Source: a virus. Taken from it: 20,810 nucleotides of DNA. Both the position numbers and the translations under genes were made by a program. The stretch covers positions 1 to 20,810 of IMG/VR virus record IMGVR_UViG_3300020470_003340; one strand, given 5' to 3'. This document shows, piece by piece, positions 6,900-12,580 of this stretch (within the stretch, counting starts at the first letter, position 1; the number at the start of each line of letters is the position of its first letter). The notes beneath the pieces were generated by a model. It was not told the DNA's origin and searched no databases. It worked only from the letters and a program-made list of their open reading frames with translations.

Positions 6900-8068
6900 A
6901 GAGTTTTAAAGAAGTATATGAGATGGGTACCGATGAGTACTCTGATCATTGTAAACAAATGACACCTGGTCAGCAACCCGTTGACGAAGGATATGAGTCA
7001 AAAGTATCTCAAAAATTAGACAAAGCTGGAATCGACCATACTTGGAAAAATGGTGAATTACGTGTAAGCAAAAGAGATGTAAAAAGTGCTGAAAAGATAT
7101 TAAAGCGGATGACAACTGCTGGTGGATTACCTAACATTATAGGTGAAGAAAAGAAAAAGGACGATCCACACGCTCGTCTTAAAAAATTAACACCAACTCA
7201 AAGAGCAGCTTTAGCTAAAGCAAACAGAGAAGCTCAGCCAAAGAGTAAAGTTTCTCTTGCAAAAATGGAAGCTTATAAAGGAAACGTTGGGGATTTAAGA
7301 TATGATCTTGATCTGGCTATGGATGAACTAGGCTTAAGTCGTAAAGGTATTAAGAAGGTTACTAAAAAAGGAAAGAACTTTGAAGTTCGTATGGCTAACT
7401 GGATGAGTTCTGATAAGTACCCTGATTTCTTAGCAAAACAAGTAGGTGCTAAAGTAGTTGAGTGGAAACCCGGCGGAAGAGGCCAAATAAACATAATGAC
7501 TCTAGAAGGAGTAGAAGAAATGTCAGCTGAGAACTTAGAAGAAGCTACTGAATGGAAAGGTGGATCAAAACATATCAGTCTAACTAGATATGCTGCAAAA
7601 CAAGGATTTGGTGTTCAAATAGGTCAAGCTGAACCTATGCCTGGTCATCAAAAACGTTTTAAAGGAGCATATGTTAGTATTCCATTAAAAGATATTCCAA
7701 AGCTAATTAAGGCTTTACAAACGGTTTATAAAGCGCCTAAAGGAGCTCAATTAGGAAATGCTGAAGAAAGTGTAGACTATTCTAAAAATTTTCATCATCA
7801 AGATCCAAAGTTAACTTCATTCGGAGAATTCATGGGTGAAGGAACTTGGCATGTAGCAACAGATAAAGCTTCTGCTAATAAATTGGGAAAACTCTTAAAG
7901 AAGCCTATTATCTTAGGTAAAGACGGTGAAAAAGCACAGGACGCAATATCGTTTTTCATAGGAGATGATTCTTTATTTGACGATTTAAATGCAGCTGGTA
8001 TGAAAAATCCAAAGGGTGATGCAAGACCTATTATTAAAAAGCATTTAAAGAAAATGTTTGGTCTATGA
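6896..8068 (+). CDS. Modular phage protein of unknown function, 390 aa
   Basis: No named family recognised. It starts MKSFKEVYEMGTDEY with an ATGA overlap and GAAGGGG upstream. Visible parts are an N-terminal segment with GIDHTWKNGELRVSKRD; a Lys/Ala-rich stretch (HARLKKLTPTQRAALAKAN); YDLDLAMDELGLSRKGIKK with VRMANWMSSDKY; GGSKHISLTRYAAKQGFGVQ near residue 225; and, near 310, LTSFGEFMGEGTWHVATDK, which itself looks like another F-x-x-F-x-x-E peptide. The layout suggests several short modules strung together, as in tail- or head-associated marine phage proteins. The end overlaps the next start. Confidence 0.82.
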   Translation: MKSFKEVYEMGTDEYSDHCKQMTPGQQPVDEGYESKVSQKLDKAGIDHTWKNGELRVSKRDVKSAEKILKRMTTAGGLPNIIGEEKKKDDPHARLKKLTPTQRAALAKANREAQPKSKVSLAKMEAYKGNVGDLRYDLDLAMDELGLSRKGIKKVTKKGKNFEVRMANWMSSDKYPDFLAKQVGAKVVEWKPGGRGQINIMTLEGVEEMSAENLEEATEWKGGSKHISLTRYAAKQGFGVQIGQAEPMPGHQKRFKGAYVSIPLKDIPKLIKALQTVYKAPKGAQLGNAEESVDYSKNFHHQDPKLTSFGEFMGEGTWHVATDKASANKLGKLLKKPIILGKDGEKAQDAISFFIGDDSLFDDLNAAGMKNPKGDARPIIKKHLKKMFGL

Positions 8069-8235
8069 TAACACTTAAAAAACTTTTAGAAAAGCTAGGA
8101 AAGAATAGCACTGCTGCCGATTATGTAAAAGACTTTCAAAAATCTGATGCCCCTCAGTTTAAAGGAAAGTCTAAAAAGAAAAAACATAAGATGGCCATTG
8201 CTGCTTACTTGGCATCTAAAAGTGAAGAGAATTAA
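8065..8235 (+). CDS. 56-aa peptide with conserved DAPQFKGKSK module
   Basis: A short gene coupled by ATGA to the gene before it. The protein starts MITLKKLLEKLGKN and its second half contains DAPQFKGKSKKKKHKM followed by AIAAYLASK. I know this D-A-P-Q-F-K-G-K-S-K, then M-A-I-A-A-Y-L pattern as a recurring C-terminal module in T4-like marine phage proteins. Its role is unknown; the basic stretch could bind nucleic acid or another phage protein. It closes the 2621-8235 block. Confidence 0.75.
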   Translation: MITLKKLLEKLGKNSTAADYVKDFQKSDAPQFKGKSKKKKHKMAIAAYLASKSEEN

Positions 8236-8293
8236 TTTCGTAATGGTATAAGCGAATTATATTATATTACGGAAATAATTTAAGGAGAAGTAA

Positions 8294-8533
8294 ATGGAAG
8301 TTTTAACAACTGTCAAAAAATGGGCATCAGCGCTAGCAGAAGTTGGCGTCAGCCTTGCCGCTCTTGTCATTATAGCTGAAGTTTTGGGGTTAGGCAATAT
8401 GCCTTTTATGCCTCAGGGTTTAAGCGTAGTTGACAATGTATCAGCAATGATAACTAGCTTAGGTTCACAGGGAGTAATGGGTTTAATTGCTGTCTGGATC
8501 CTATGGGCAATATGGCAAAGGAAGGATGCCTAA
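8294..8533 (+). CDS. Small two-helix membrane protein, holin-like size
   Basis: A 79-residue protein with two hydrophobic stretches, about residues 14-33 (LAEVGVSLAALVIIAEVLGLG) and 56-73 (SQGVMGLIAVWILWAIWQ), followed by a short charged tail (QRKDA). Size and topology fit a class II-type holin or other small inner-membrane phage protein, but no family is recognised. TAAGGAGAAG directly before ATG 8294 is a strong binding site. It leads a series of membrane or coiled-coil genes up to 9599. The 58-base gap upstream has only a weak TGGTATAAG -10-like element at 8244. Confidence 0.75.
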   Translation: MEVLTTVKKWASALAEVGVSLAALVIIAEVLGLGNMPFMPQGLSVVDNVSAMITSLGSQGVMGLIAVWILWAIWQRKDA

Positions 8534-8664
8534 TTGACATTTATATTAGCAGTATTTTCAAGAAAGGATTTTGAATTTCTAAAATTGTCAAAAATTTGAC
8601 TATTTCTACTGTCAAATTATAGTACTGTCAAAATATTGACAATGGCAGCAATCTCTGATAAATA
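8534..8664 (+). promoter_or_regulatory. Intergenic control region with TGTCAA inverted repeats and promoter-like elements
   Basis: The 136-base gap between the 8294 and 8670 genes contains TGTCAA or its complement at 8534-8539, 8586-8591, 8610-8615, 8626-8631 and 8636-8641, and a 5/6 match at 8595-8600. Two pairs form palindromes: GTCAAA-AA-TTTGAC (8587-8600) and TGTCAA-AATA-TTGACA (8626-8641). A sigma70-like promoter, TTGACT (8596-8601), 16 bases, TATAGT (8618-8623), is interleaved with them. GATAAATA at 8657-8664 is a one-mismatch late box. This reads as an operator region for a phage or host regulator. Confidence 0.55.
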
Positions 8665-8669
8665 ACAAC

Positions 8670-9071
8670 ATGGCCAATAAATTGAACGAAAATACTGAAG
8701 TTGCGTTGCCACTCCGAAACATCATTAGCATGATTATTGGAGTGGCGATAGCTACGTGGGCATATTTTGGAATTATTGAAAGGCTTAATAAACTAGAGAC
8801 TGAACAAACCCTGATGTCTAGTGATCTTGAAAAGAATACTGAATTTAGGATCAAATGGCCAAGGGGTGAAATGGGAAGTCTTCCGGCTGACGCAGAACAG
8901 TTTATGTTAATAGAACATTTAGCTGGTCAGTTGGAAAAACTAGCTACCGACATAGATGAAGGTAAAGCCCCTTATGACCAACAACAAAAATTGACGTTAG
9001 AATTTTATGAAACTAGGATTAAAAAGTTGGAAGATAAAATCGACCAACTCAAAAACGGAGTTAGTAACTAG
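8670..9071 (+). CDS. Membrane-anchored coiled-coil protein, conserved in T4-like marine phages
   Basis: The 133-residue protein has one N-terminal membrane segment (residues 18-36, IISMIIGVAIATWAYFGII), then a heptad-like helix (ERLNKLETEQTLMSSDLEKN), a conserved-looking block EFRIKWPRGEMGSLPADAEQ with FMLIEHL, and a C-terminal coiled coil (ETRIKKLEDKIDQLKNG). I recall the WPRGE-GSLPAD block from cyanophage hypothetical proteins. Expected topology is a membrane anchor with a soluble C-terminal domain. No good ribosome binding site precedes ATG 8670; the predicted transcription start from the box at 8657 would fall at or next to the ATG. A lysis or cell-envelope role is inferred from the neighbours. 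Confidence 0.8.
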   Translation: MANKLNENTEVALPLRNIISMIIGVAIATWAYFGIIERLNKLETEQTLMSSDLEKNTEFRIKWPRGEMGSLPADAEQFMLIEHLAGQLEKLATDIDEGKAPYDQQQKLTLEFYETRIKKLEDKIDQLKNGVSN

Positions 9072-9073
9072 TA

Positions 9074-9304
9074 ATGTTAGAGATATTTCAAGGTTTTATA
9101 CTAATGATGTTTATGGGAGGAGATCCTGTAGATAAACCAACGGAGTTTACTCCAAGGGATTCGTTATCTCATTGTTTGGCCACTAAACGTAAGGTACTTA
9201 GAAACCAAGGATCAGGCGGGCCGCAGTGGGTTTGTAAACAAGGCAAAATAGAGATGCAGGAAATGAATGGTAAAATGCATCCTATTAAAATTTTAGAGGA
9301 CTAA
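9074..9304 (+). CDS. Small exported-looking protein with two cysteines, 76 aa
   Basis: The N-terminus (MLEIFQGFILMMFMGG) is hydrophobic and could be a signal or anchor. The rest is soluble and has exactly two Cys, Cys34 (LSHCLATKRK) and Cys54 (PQWVCKQGK), spaced to form a disulfide in the periplasm. No lipobox is evident. A protein of the same design is encoded at 17874. GGAG lies upstream of the ATG, and the gene starts two bases after the preceding stop. Function is unknown; an envelope role is inferred. Confidence 0.72.
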   Translation: MLEIFQGFILMMFMGGDPVDKPTEFTPRDSLSHCLATKRKVLRNQGSGGPQWVCKQGKIEMQEMNGKMHPIKILED

Positions 9305-9305
9305 A

Positions 9306-9599
9306 ATGGCACTAAATTCACCGACCGATAGAGTAGAAGATCGACTTACTCGAATAGAACAGAAAGTTGATAAGCTTGCTGATATGATGGTTGCTTTGGC
9401 TAGAGCAGAGGAGAAGATAGAAGCATTGAAAGACGATCATGATAATATGGGTGAGAGAATGAATAGATTCTCAGAAAAGCTAGATAATATTGAAAAGGCG
9501 GTGAATGAAAACACTAGAACCATTTCGATTATAAATAGATTATTCTGGATAGTAGTTGTTGCAGGCGCAACAGTTATTGCCAGTCAAATATTAATGTAA
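9306..9599 (+). CDS. Coiled-coil protein with C-terminal membrane anchor (XhlA-like layout)
   Basis: Residues 8-70 are heptad-rich (VEDRLTRIEQKVDKLADMM, AEEKIEALKDDHDNMGERM, SEKLDNIEKAVNENTRTI), and residues 77-97 form one hydrophobic helix (INRLFWIVVVAGATVIASQILM). This is the layout of haemolysin XhlA-type and other tail-anchored phage proteins found next to holins. GAGGA precedes the ATG. It follows two other membrane-associated genes. A lysis accessory or envelope protein is plausible; the family is assigned from architecture only. Confidence 0.78.
   Translation: MALNSPTDRVEDRLTRIEQKVDKLADMMVALARAEEKIEALKDDHDNMGERMNRFSEKLDNIEKAVNENTRTISIINRLFWIVVVAGATVIASQILM
9530..9537 (+). promoter_or_regulatory. 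Candidate T4-type late promoter (TATAAATA)
   Basis: An exact TATAAATA octamer inside the end of the coiled-coil gene, about 80 bases before the 9616 gene. It could give a late transcript for 9616 onward. Chance occurrence is quite possible in AT-rich DNA. Confidence 0.3.
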
Positions 9600-9615
9600 C
9601 TAAGGGGAGCAACTT

Positions 9616-10263
9616 ATGTATTTTGATGAAGATGACATAAAAGGCATAGCTCAGAAATACATGAGTATGTCAGAAGTCAAGAAAGAAGATGCGTCTAACG
9701 ACAAATCTGACGACGGTGAAGGACTAGATAAAGTCGATCCTAAGGCCGCCAAAAAGAAATTTAAGAATCGTAAGGACAAAGACATCGATAATGATGGTGA
9801 TACAGACGATTCTGATGAATATCTTCATAAGAAGAGAAAAGCTGTCACTAAAGCTGTAGAAAAAGAAGATAAAGAACAGCAAATGTTCGTTTATCATATT
9901 CGTGATTCTAAGCAGAAGGAAGGAAATATCCATGCCCGAAGCAAGATCGAAGCAGCAGTGAAAGCAAGAGACAATGGATTTAGGCCTCCAATGTCTGTTA
10001 CTGATAAAGGGCCTTATAATGAGGAAGTTGAAATGAAAGAAGAAAAAGTGAAAGCCACTCATGAAGCATCACCTAAAGCAGATTGGGTAGAGCCTGAAAC
10101 TGATGGGCATAACGCTAGAGCTATGGCAGACATGACTAAAGGTGCTATAGATGCTATGTTCAAGGGTAAGGTAGTCCATGACTATCCTACTGAAAAGCAA
10201 GACGGTTCGGCCGCTGCTTCTAAATCTCCAGAGCCTAGGACTCTGAGAGATATACGTAAATAA
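9616..10263 (+). CDS. EF-hand-like calcium-binding acidic phage protein
   Basis: The 215-residue protein contains FKNRKDKDIDNDGDTDDSDE with a textbook EF-hand or dockerin-type loop: Asp56, Asp58, Asp60, Gly61 and Asp67 at loop positions 1, 3, 5, 6 and 12. YLHKKRKAVTKAV follows as the exit helix. I know this DKDIDNDGD...YLHxxR pattern from T4-like cyanophages, where its role is not established. The middle part (MFVYHIRDSKQKEGN, SKIEAAVKARDNGFR) looks like a small separate domain, and the C-terminal third is low-complexity and charged. AGGGGAG lies upstream of the ATG. A calcium-dependent structural role in the virion is possible. Confidence 0.82.
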   Translation: MYFDEDDIKGIAQKYMSMSEVKKEDASNDKSDDGEGLDKVDPKAAKKKFKNRKDKDIDNDGDTDDSDEYLHKKRKAVTKAVEKEDKEQQMFVYHIRDSKQKEGNIHARSKIEAAVKARDNGFRPPMSVTDKGPYNEEVEMKEEKVKATHEASPKADWVEPETDGHNARAMADMTKGAIDAMFKGKVVHDYPTEKQDGSAAASKSPEPRTLRDIRK

Positions 10264-10286
10264 TGATATCGCAAAGAGAGGCATAC

Positions 10287-10607
10287 ATGACAAATCAATA
10301 TAATATTCAAAAACCGGGTTGGCTTTCAGAAGCAATTGCTCGTCCTGACGGTTATTACACCGAAGACGGAGAAAAACTAAAAGGTGCAAACCTTTCAGAA
10401 GAGCATTGTGCTGCATGGAACGGAACCACAATGTCAAAGAGTGAACCTGTTGCAGAGCAACTTAACGAAGCTCCTTCATCTAAAGCACTCGAAGACATGA
10501 GCAAAAAAGAATTAGAAGCTTTAGGTCGTCAGCACGGTGTTGAACTTGATAGACGTAAGAAAAAAGAAGATTTGATTGAAGAGTTAAATGAGGTCATCGA
10601 AGAGTAA
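10287..10607 (+). CDS. Small protein with C-terminal SAP-like helix pair
   Basis: I chose ATG 10287, which has AGAGAGG at 10275-10281; an in-frame ATG at 10263 overlapping the previous stop would add eight residues. The N-terminal half (IQKPGWLSEAIARPDGYYTE, GANLSEEHCAAWNG) is of unknown fold. Residues 70-102 (DMSKKELEALGRQHGVELD then RRKKKEDLIEEL) match the helix-extended loop-helix pattern of SAP or Rho-N-type domains, which often bind nucleic acid. The acidic end (NEVIEE) is unlike classical DNA-binding tails. It lies between the EF-hand gene and a conserved phage family. Function is not known. Confidence 0.75.
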   Translation: MTNQYNIQKPGWLSEAIARPDGYYTEDGEKLKGANLSEEHCAAWNGTTMSKSEPVAEQLNEAPSSKALEDMSKKELEALGRQHGVELDRRKKKEDLIEELNEVIEE

Positions 10608-10615
10608 TATATAAT

Positions 10616-10640
10616 CAGGTAAGAGTAATTTACCTGGGGA
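10616..10640 (+). promoter_or_regulatory. Hairpin abutting the ribosome binding site of the 10645 gene
   Basis: CAGGTAA (10616-10622) and TTACCTG (10630-10636) form a perfect 7-bp stem with a 7-base loop. The 3' arm shares its last G with the GGGGA Shine-Dalgarno sequence at 10636-10640, four bases before ATG 10645. There is no T tract, so it is not a typical terminator. The placement resembles translational operators in T4-type mRNAs. Confidence 0.5.
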
Positions 10641-10644
10641 TATT

Positions 10645-11013
10645 ATGAAAGTATTTGACAAATTAACTAATAGCAATTTTTCGTTATTCGCGTCTAATAA
10701 CTATAACAATAGGCAGTGTTGTTCGATTGAGGAATTTAAAGATGATATGCAAAGATTTAAATACCTTAAAAGACTTTTTAAAAGATACTCTGCTTATGAT
10801 GATTTACAAGAGCGTTTGATACTCAATCACATAATTATAATTTATAACGTGTTTGGTATCAAAGCTGCAACACGAATGTTATTCTTTAAAGTTGAAGGAC
10901 AACATCATTCGGCACTTAAAACGTTTCTTGTATATTTAAATTATTTAAAAGAGGAAGAATATATTGAAACGCCTCTTGATGATAGAATAATAAGGGTACT
11001 GAGGAAGATCTAA
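10645..11013 (+). CDS. Conserved T4-like marine phage protein of unknown function
   Basis: The 122-residue, all-soluble protein has a characteristic pattern: FSLFASNNYNNRQCCSIEEF, DDMQRFKYLKRLFKRY, ERLILNHIIIIYNVFGIKAA and TRMLFFKVEG with FLVYLNYL near the end. I recognise this as a family conserved across T4-like cyanophages and related phages, but no function is known to me. Mostly helical, it may be a small structural or DNA-metabolism accessory. A hairpin touches its ribosome binding site, so translational control is possible. The stop overlaps the next start. Confidence 0.85.
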   Translation: MKVFDKLTNSNFSLFASNNYNNRQCCSIEEFKDDMQRFKYLKRLFKRYSAYDDLQERLILNHIIIIYNVFGIKAATRMLFFKVEGQHHSALKTFLVYLNYLKEEEYIETPLDDRIIRVLRKI

Positions 11014-11594
11014 TGGGAATAATATCAAGAGCAGCTGACACGTATTATACGTATCGTTTCTTAAAACATCTTGTAACGCCTTGGAATAAGATGAAAGCAT
11101 TTGAATTAGGACTGATAGATAAAGACGGAAAAAGACTCAGAAGCCCAGAAACACCTGAGGAAAAAAGTGAATATAGCTATTTTCACAGGCTAATCTTCAA
11201 CTTAAAAAGAATACTTAACAAACTCCCCTTTGGTAAGTCAAGGCTCGCATCCTATGCAGCCGCATTATTTTTATTAAAAGAAGATGGCAAGTTGAATGAT
11301 GAACAACTTGAAAAGGTACTTTCTCAAATGGAAATAGATCCAGATGAGTTTTTACCAGAAGAAAAACGTTGGCACCAAGATGATGATGGAAATTTATTTC
11401 CCGGTGAATATACACTTACTCAAGACGTAGCATCACCTTTAACAGGTGAGCCTATTGCTAAGGAAAGAACTAAGGTTATAGTTAACGAAGGACTTAAACC
11501 CGTAGATCACATTTTTGGAGAACCAATATTTAAGGTCCATCACATATCTACAAAACAACAAATATATGTTTCGCTGGAGGATATAACAAGATGA
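11013..11594 (+). CDS. Conserved T4-like marine phage protein of unknown function, 193 aa
   Basis: The protein contains TPWNKMKAFELGLIDKDGKR, YSYFHRLIFNLKRILNKLPF and GKSRLASYAAALFLLKEDGK. This combination is familiar from homologous hypothetical proteins of T4-like cyanophages. The N-terminal half is helical and basic. The C-terminal part (FPGEYTLTQDVASPLTGEP, VNEGLKPVDHIFGEPIFKV, QQIYVSLEDITR) is beta-rich. No catalytic motif or membrane segment is seen. It starts with a TAATG overlap onto the preceding gene and is followed by a four-base overlap with the next, which places it in the late or structural block. Function is unknown. Confidence 0.83.
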   Translation: MGIISRAADTYYTYRFLKHLVTPWNKMKAFELGLIDKDGKRLRSPETPEEKSEYSYFHRLIFNLKRILNKLPFGKSRLASYAAALFLLKEDGKLNDEQLEKVLSQMEIDPDEFLPEEKRWHQDDDGNLFPGEYTLTQDVASPLTGEPIAKERTKVIVNEGLKPVDHIFGEPIFKVHHISTKQQIYVSLEDITR

Positions 11595-12082
11595 AAACTT
11601 TTTTAGAATATAGCCGTGGTGCTGGATCAGGAAGCGGAGTAATACAAAGTGCAGATCCAAAAAATAAAGCTCTTCAAGCTCTGATGAAAAAACACAATGT
11701 CACAGGTAAACCTATTAACAAATCTGGAAAAGGATTAAAATTAATTGGAAAACCCGATGATATTAAAAAGGTTCTTGATGGCTATATAAAACTTAAAGAA
11801 GGTAAAGCTTATGGTCCAACAGGTATAGCATATTCTGTTCCAAAAGGACATCCAGATGAAGTAGATCCTAGGACAAAGAAAAAATATCCAGATAGGCAAA
11901 CTGCTAAGTACAAAAAGCAGTGGGCTAAATCTAATAAAGAAGAAATGGAAGAAGTAGCTGCTAATTCAATAGCAGGTGGAGGAGTTGATATGAATCCAAC
12001 TGGAGTTAGAGTTAAAAAGATGGATGGAAGAAATAAGTATTCCATCGGAAAAATGTTTAGAAGAAACGAAGGAACTAAATAA
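11591..12082 (+). CDS. Small basic phage protein with head-targeting-like N-terminus
   Basis: The 163-residue protein begins MKTFLEYSRGAGSG, close to the T4 capsid targeting sequence in its MKT-F/Y-x-E-Y/F start. It is rich in Lys and Gly. Blocks seen are KKHNVTGKPINKSGKGLKLI, YGPTGIAYSVPKGHPDEVDP and AANSIAGGGVDMNPTG with RVKKMDGRNKYSIG. The last block is a recurring element in marine phage proteins in my recollection. CTGGAGG lies just upstream of the ATG, and the start overlaps the previous stop by four bases. It may be an internal head protein or a tail-associated factor; both are inference. Confidence 0.8.
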   Translation: MKTFLEYSRGAGSGSGVIQSADPKNKALQALMKKHNVTGKPINKSGKGLKLIGKPDDIKKVLDGYIKLKEGKAYGPTGIAYSVPKGHPDEVDPRTKKKYPDRQTAKYKKQWAKSNKEEMEEVAANSIAGGGVDMNPTGVRVKKMDGRNKYSIGKMFRRNEGTK

Positions 12083-12540
12083 TGTTATCACTACTAGGAT
12101 CCCTATTAGGGTTTGCCGGTTCTGCAGTACCCGCGATTACTGACTCGTTTGCCAAGAAGAGTGACCAAAAGCACGAACTTGAAAAAATGAGAGTAATGGC
12201 AGAACTTAGGAAAGACGGGTACGACCATGACATCAAAATGTACAATGAAATGGGTGCAGCCGAAGAGCATAAGCGCCTTATTGAACATGACGTTGCCATA
12301 TCAAACACGGGAGGTTGGATCAGCGCTTTACAAAGATCCGTACGTCCTGTCATAACTTATGCCTTTTTTGGGCTATTCTGCGTTATTGAGATTACGCTTC
12401 TGATGGAAGCACTAGAAAAAGGAACTGATTTTAGCGAAGCTATAAATCTATTATGGGATGATGAAACAAAAGCAATTTTTGCTGCAATTATTTCATTTTG
12501 GTTCGGTTCTAGGGCCATCGAGAAAGCGCGTAGAAAATAA
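12082..12540 (+). CDS. Holin-like protein with three membrane helices (GTA holin 3TM type)
   Basis: The 152-residue protein has a hydrophobic N-terminus (about residues 3-20), a charged helical linker (SFAKKSDQKHELEKMRVMAE through EEHKRLIEHD), SALQRSVRPVITY leading into a second membrane helix (89-108), and a third (129-146, KAIFAAIISFWFGSRAIEKA) before a basic end. The R-S-V-R-P-V-I-T-Y block and F-W-F-G-S-R-A at the last helix match the 3TM holin family known from gene transfer agents and alphaproteobacterial phages. Holins permeabilise the inner membrane to trigger lysis. No endolysin gene is visible in the window. The start overlaps the preceding stop. Confidence 0.8.
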   Translation: MLSLLGSLLGFAGSAVPAITDSFAKKSDQKHELEKMRVMAELRKDGYDHDIKMYNEMGAAEEHKRLIEHDVAISNTGGWISALQRSVRPVITYAFFGLFCVIEITLLMEALEKGTDFSEAINLLWDDETKAIFAAIISFWFGSRAIEKARRK

Positions 12541-12580
12541 ATAAATCTAAATTTTAAATATATTATTGCAGGAGAGATTC

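Noticed and set aside
8236-8293. Promoter before the 8294 gene (TGGTATAAG at 8244-8252)
   Set aside because: The -10-like element resembles the early class, but the -35 position reads GAAGAG, far from TTTACA; not enough to call.
9724-10437. Long open frames on the minus strand (10069-10437 and 9724-10062, among others)
   Set aside because: They lie opposite strong + strand genes with binding sites and overlaps, have low-complexity Phe/Ile/Ser-rich products typical of reversed AT-rich coding DNA, and have no binding site.
10610-10615. TATAAT at 10610-10615 as a promoter for the 10645 gene
   Set aside because: No acceptable -35 element at 16-18 bases upstream.
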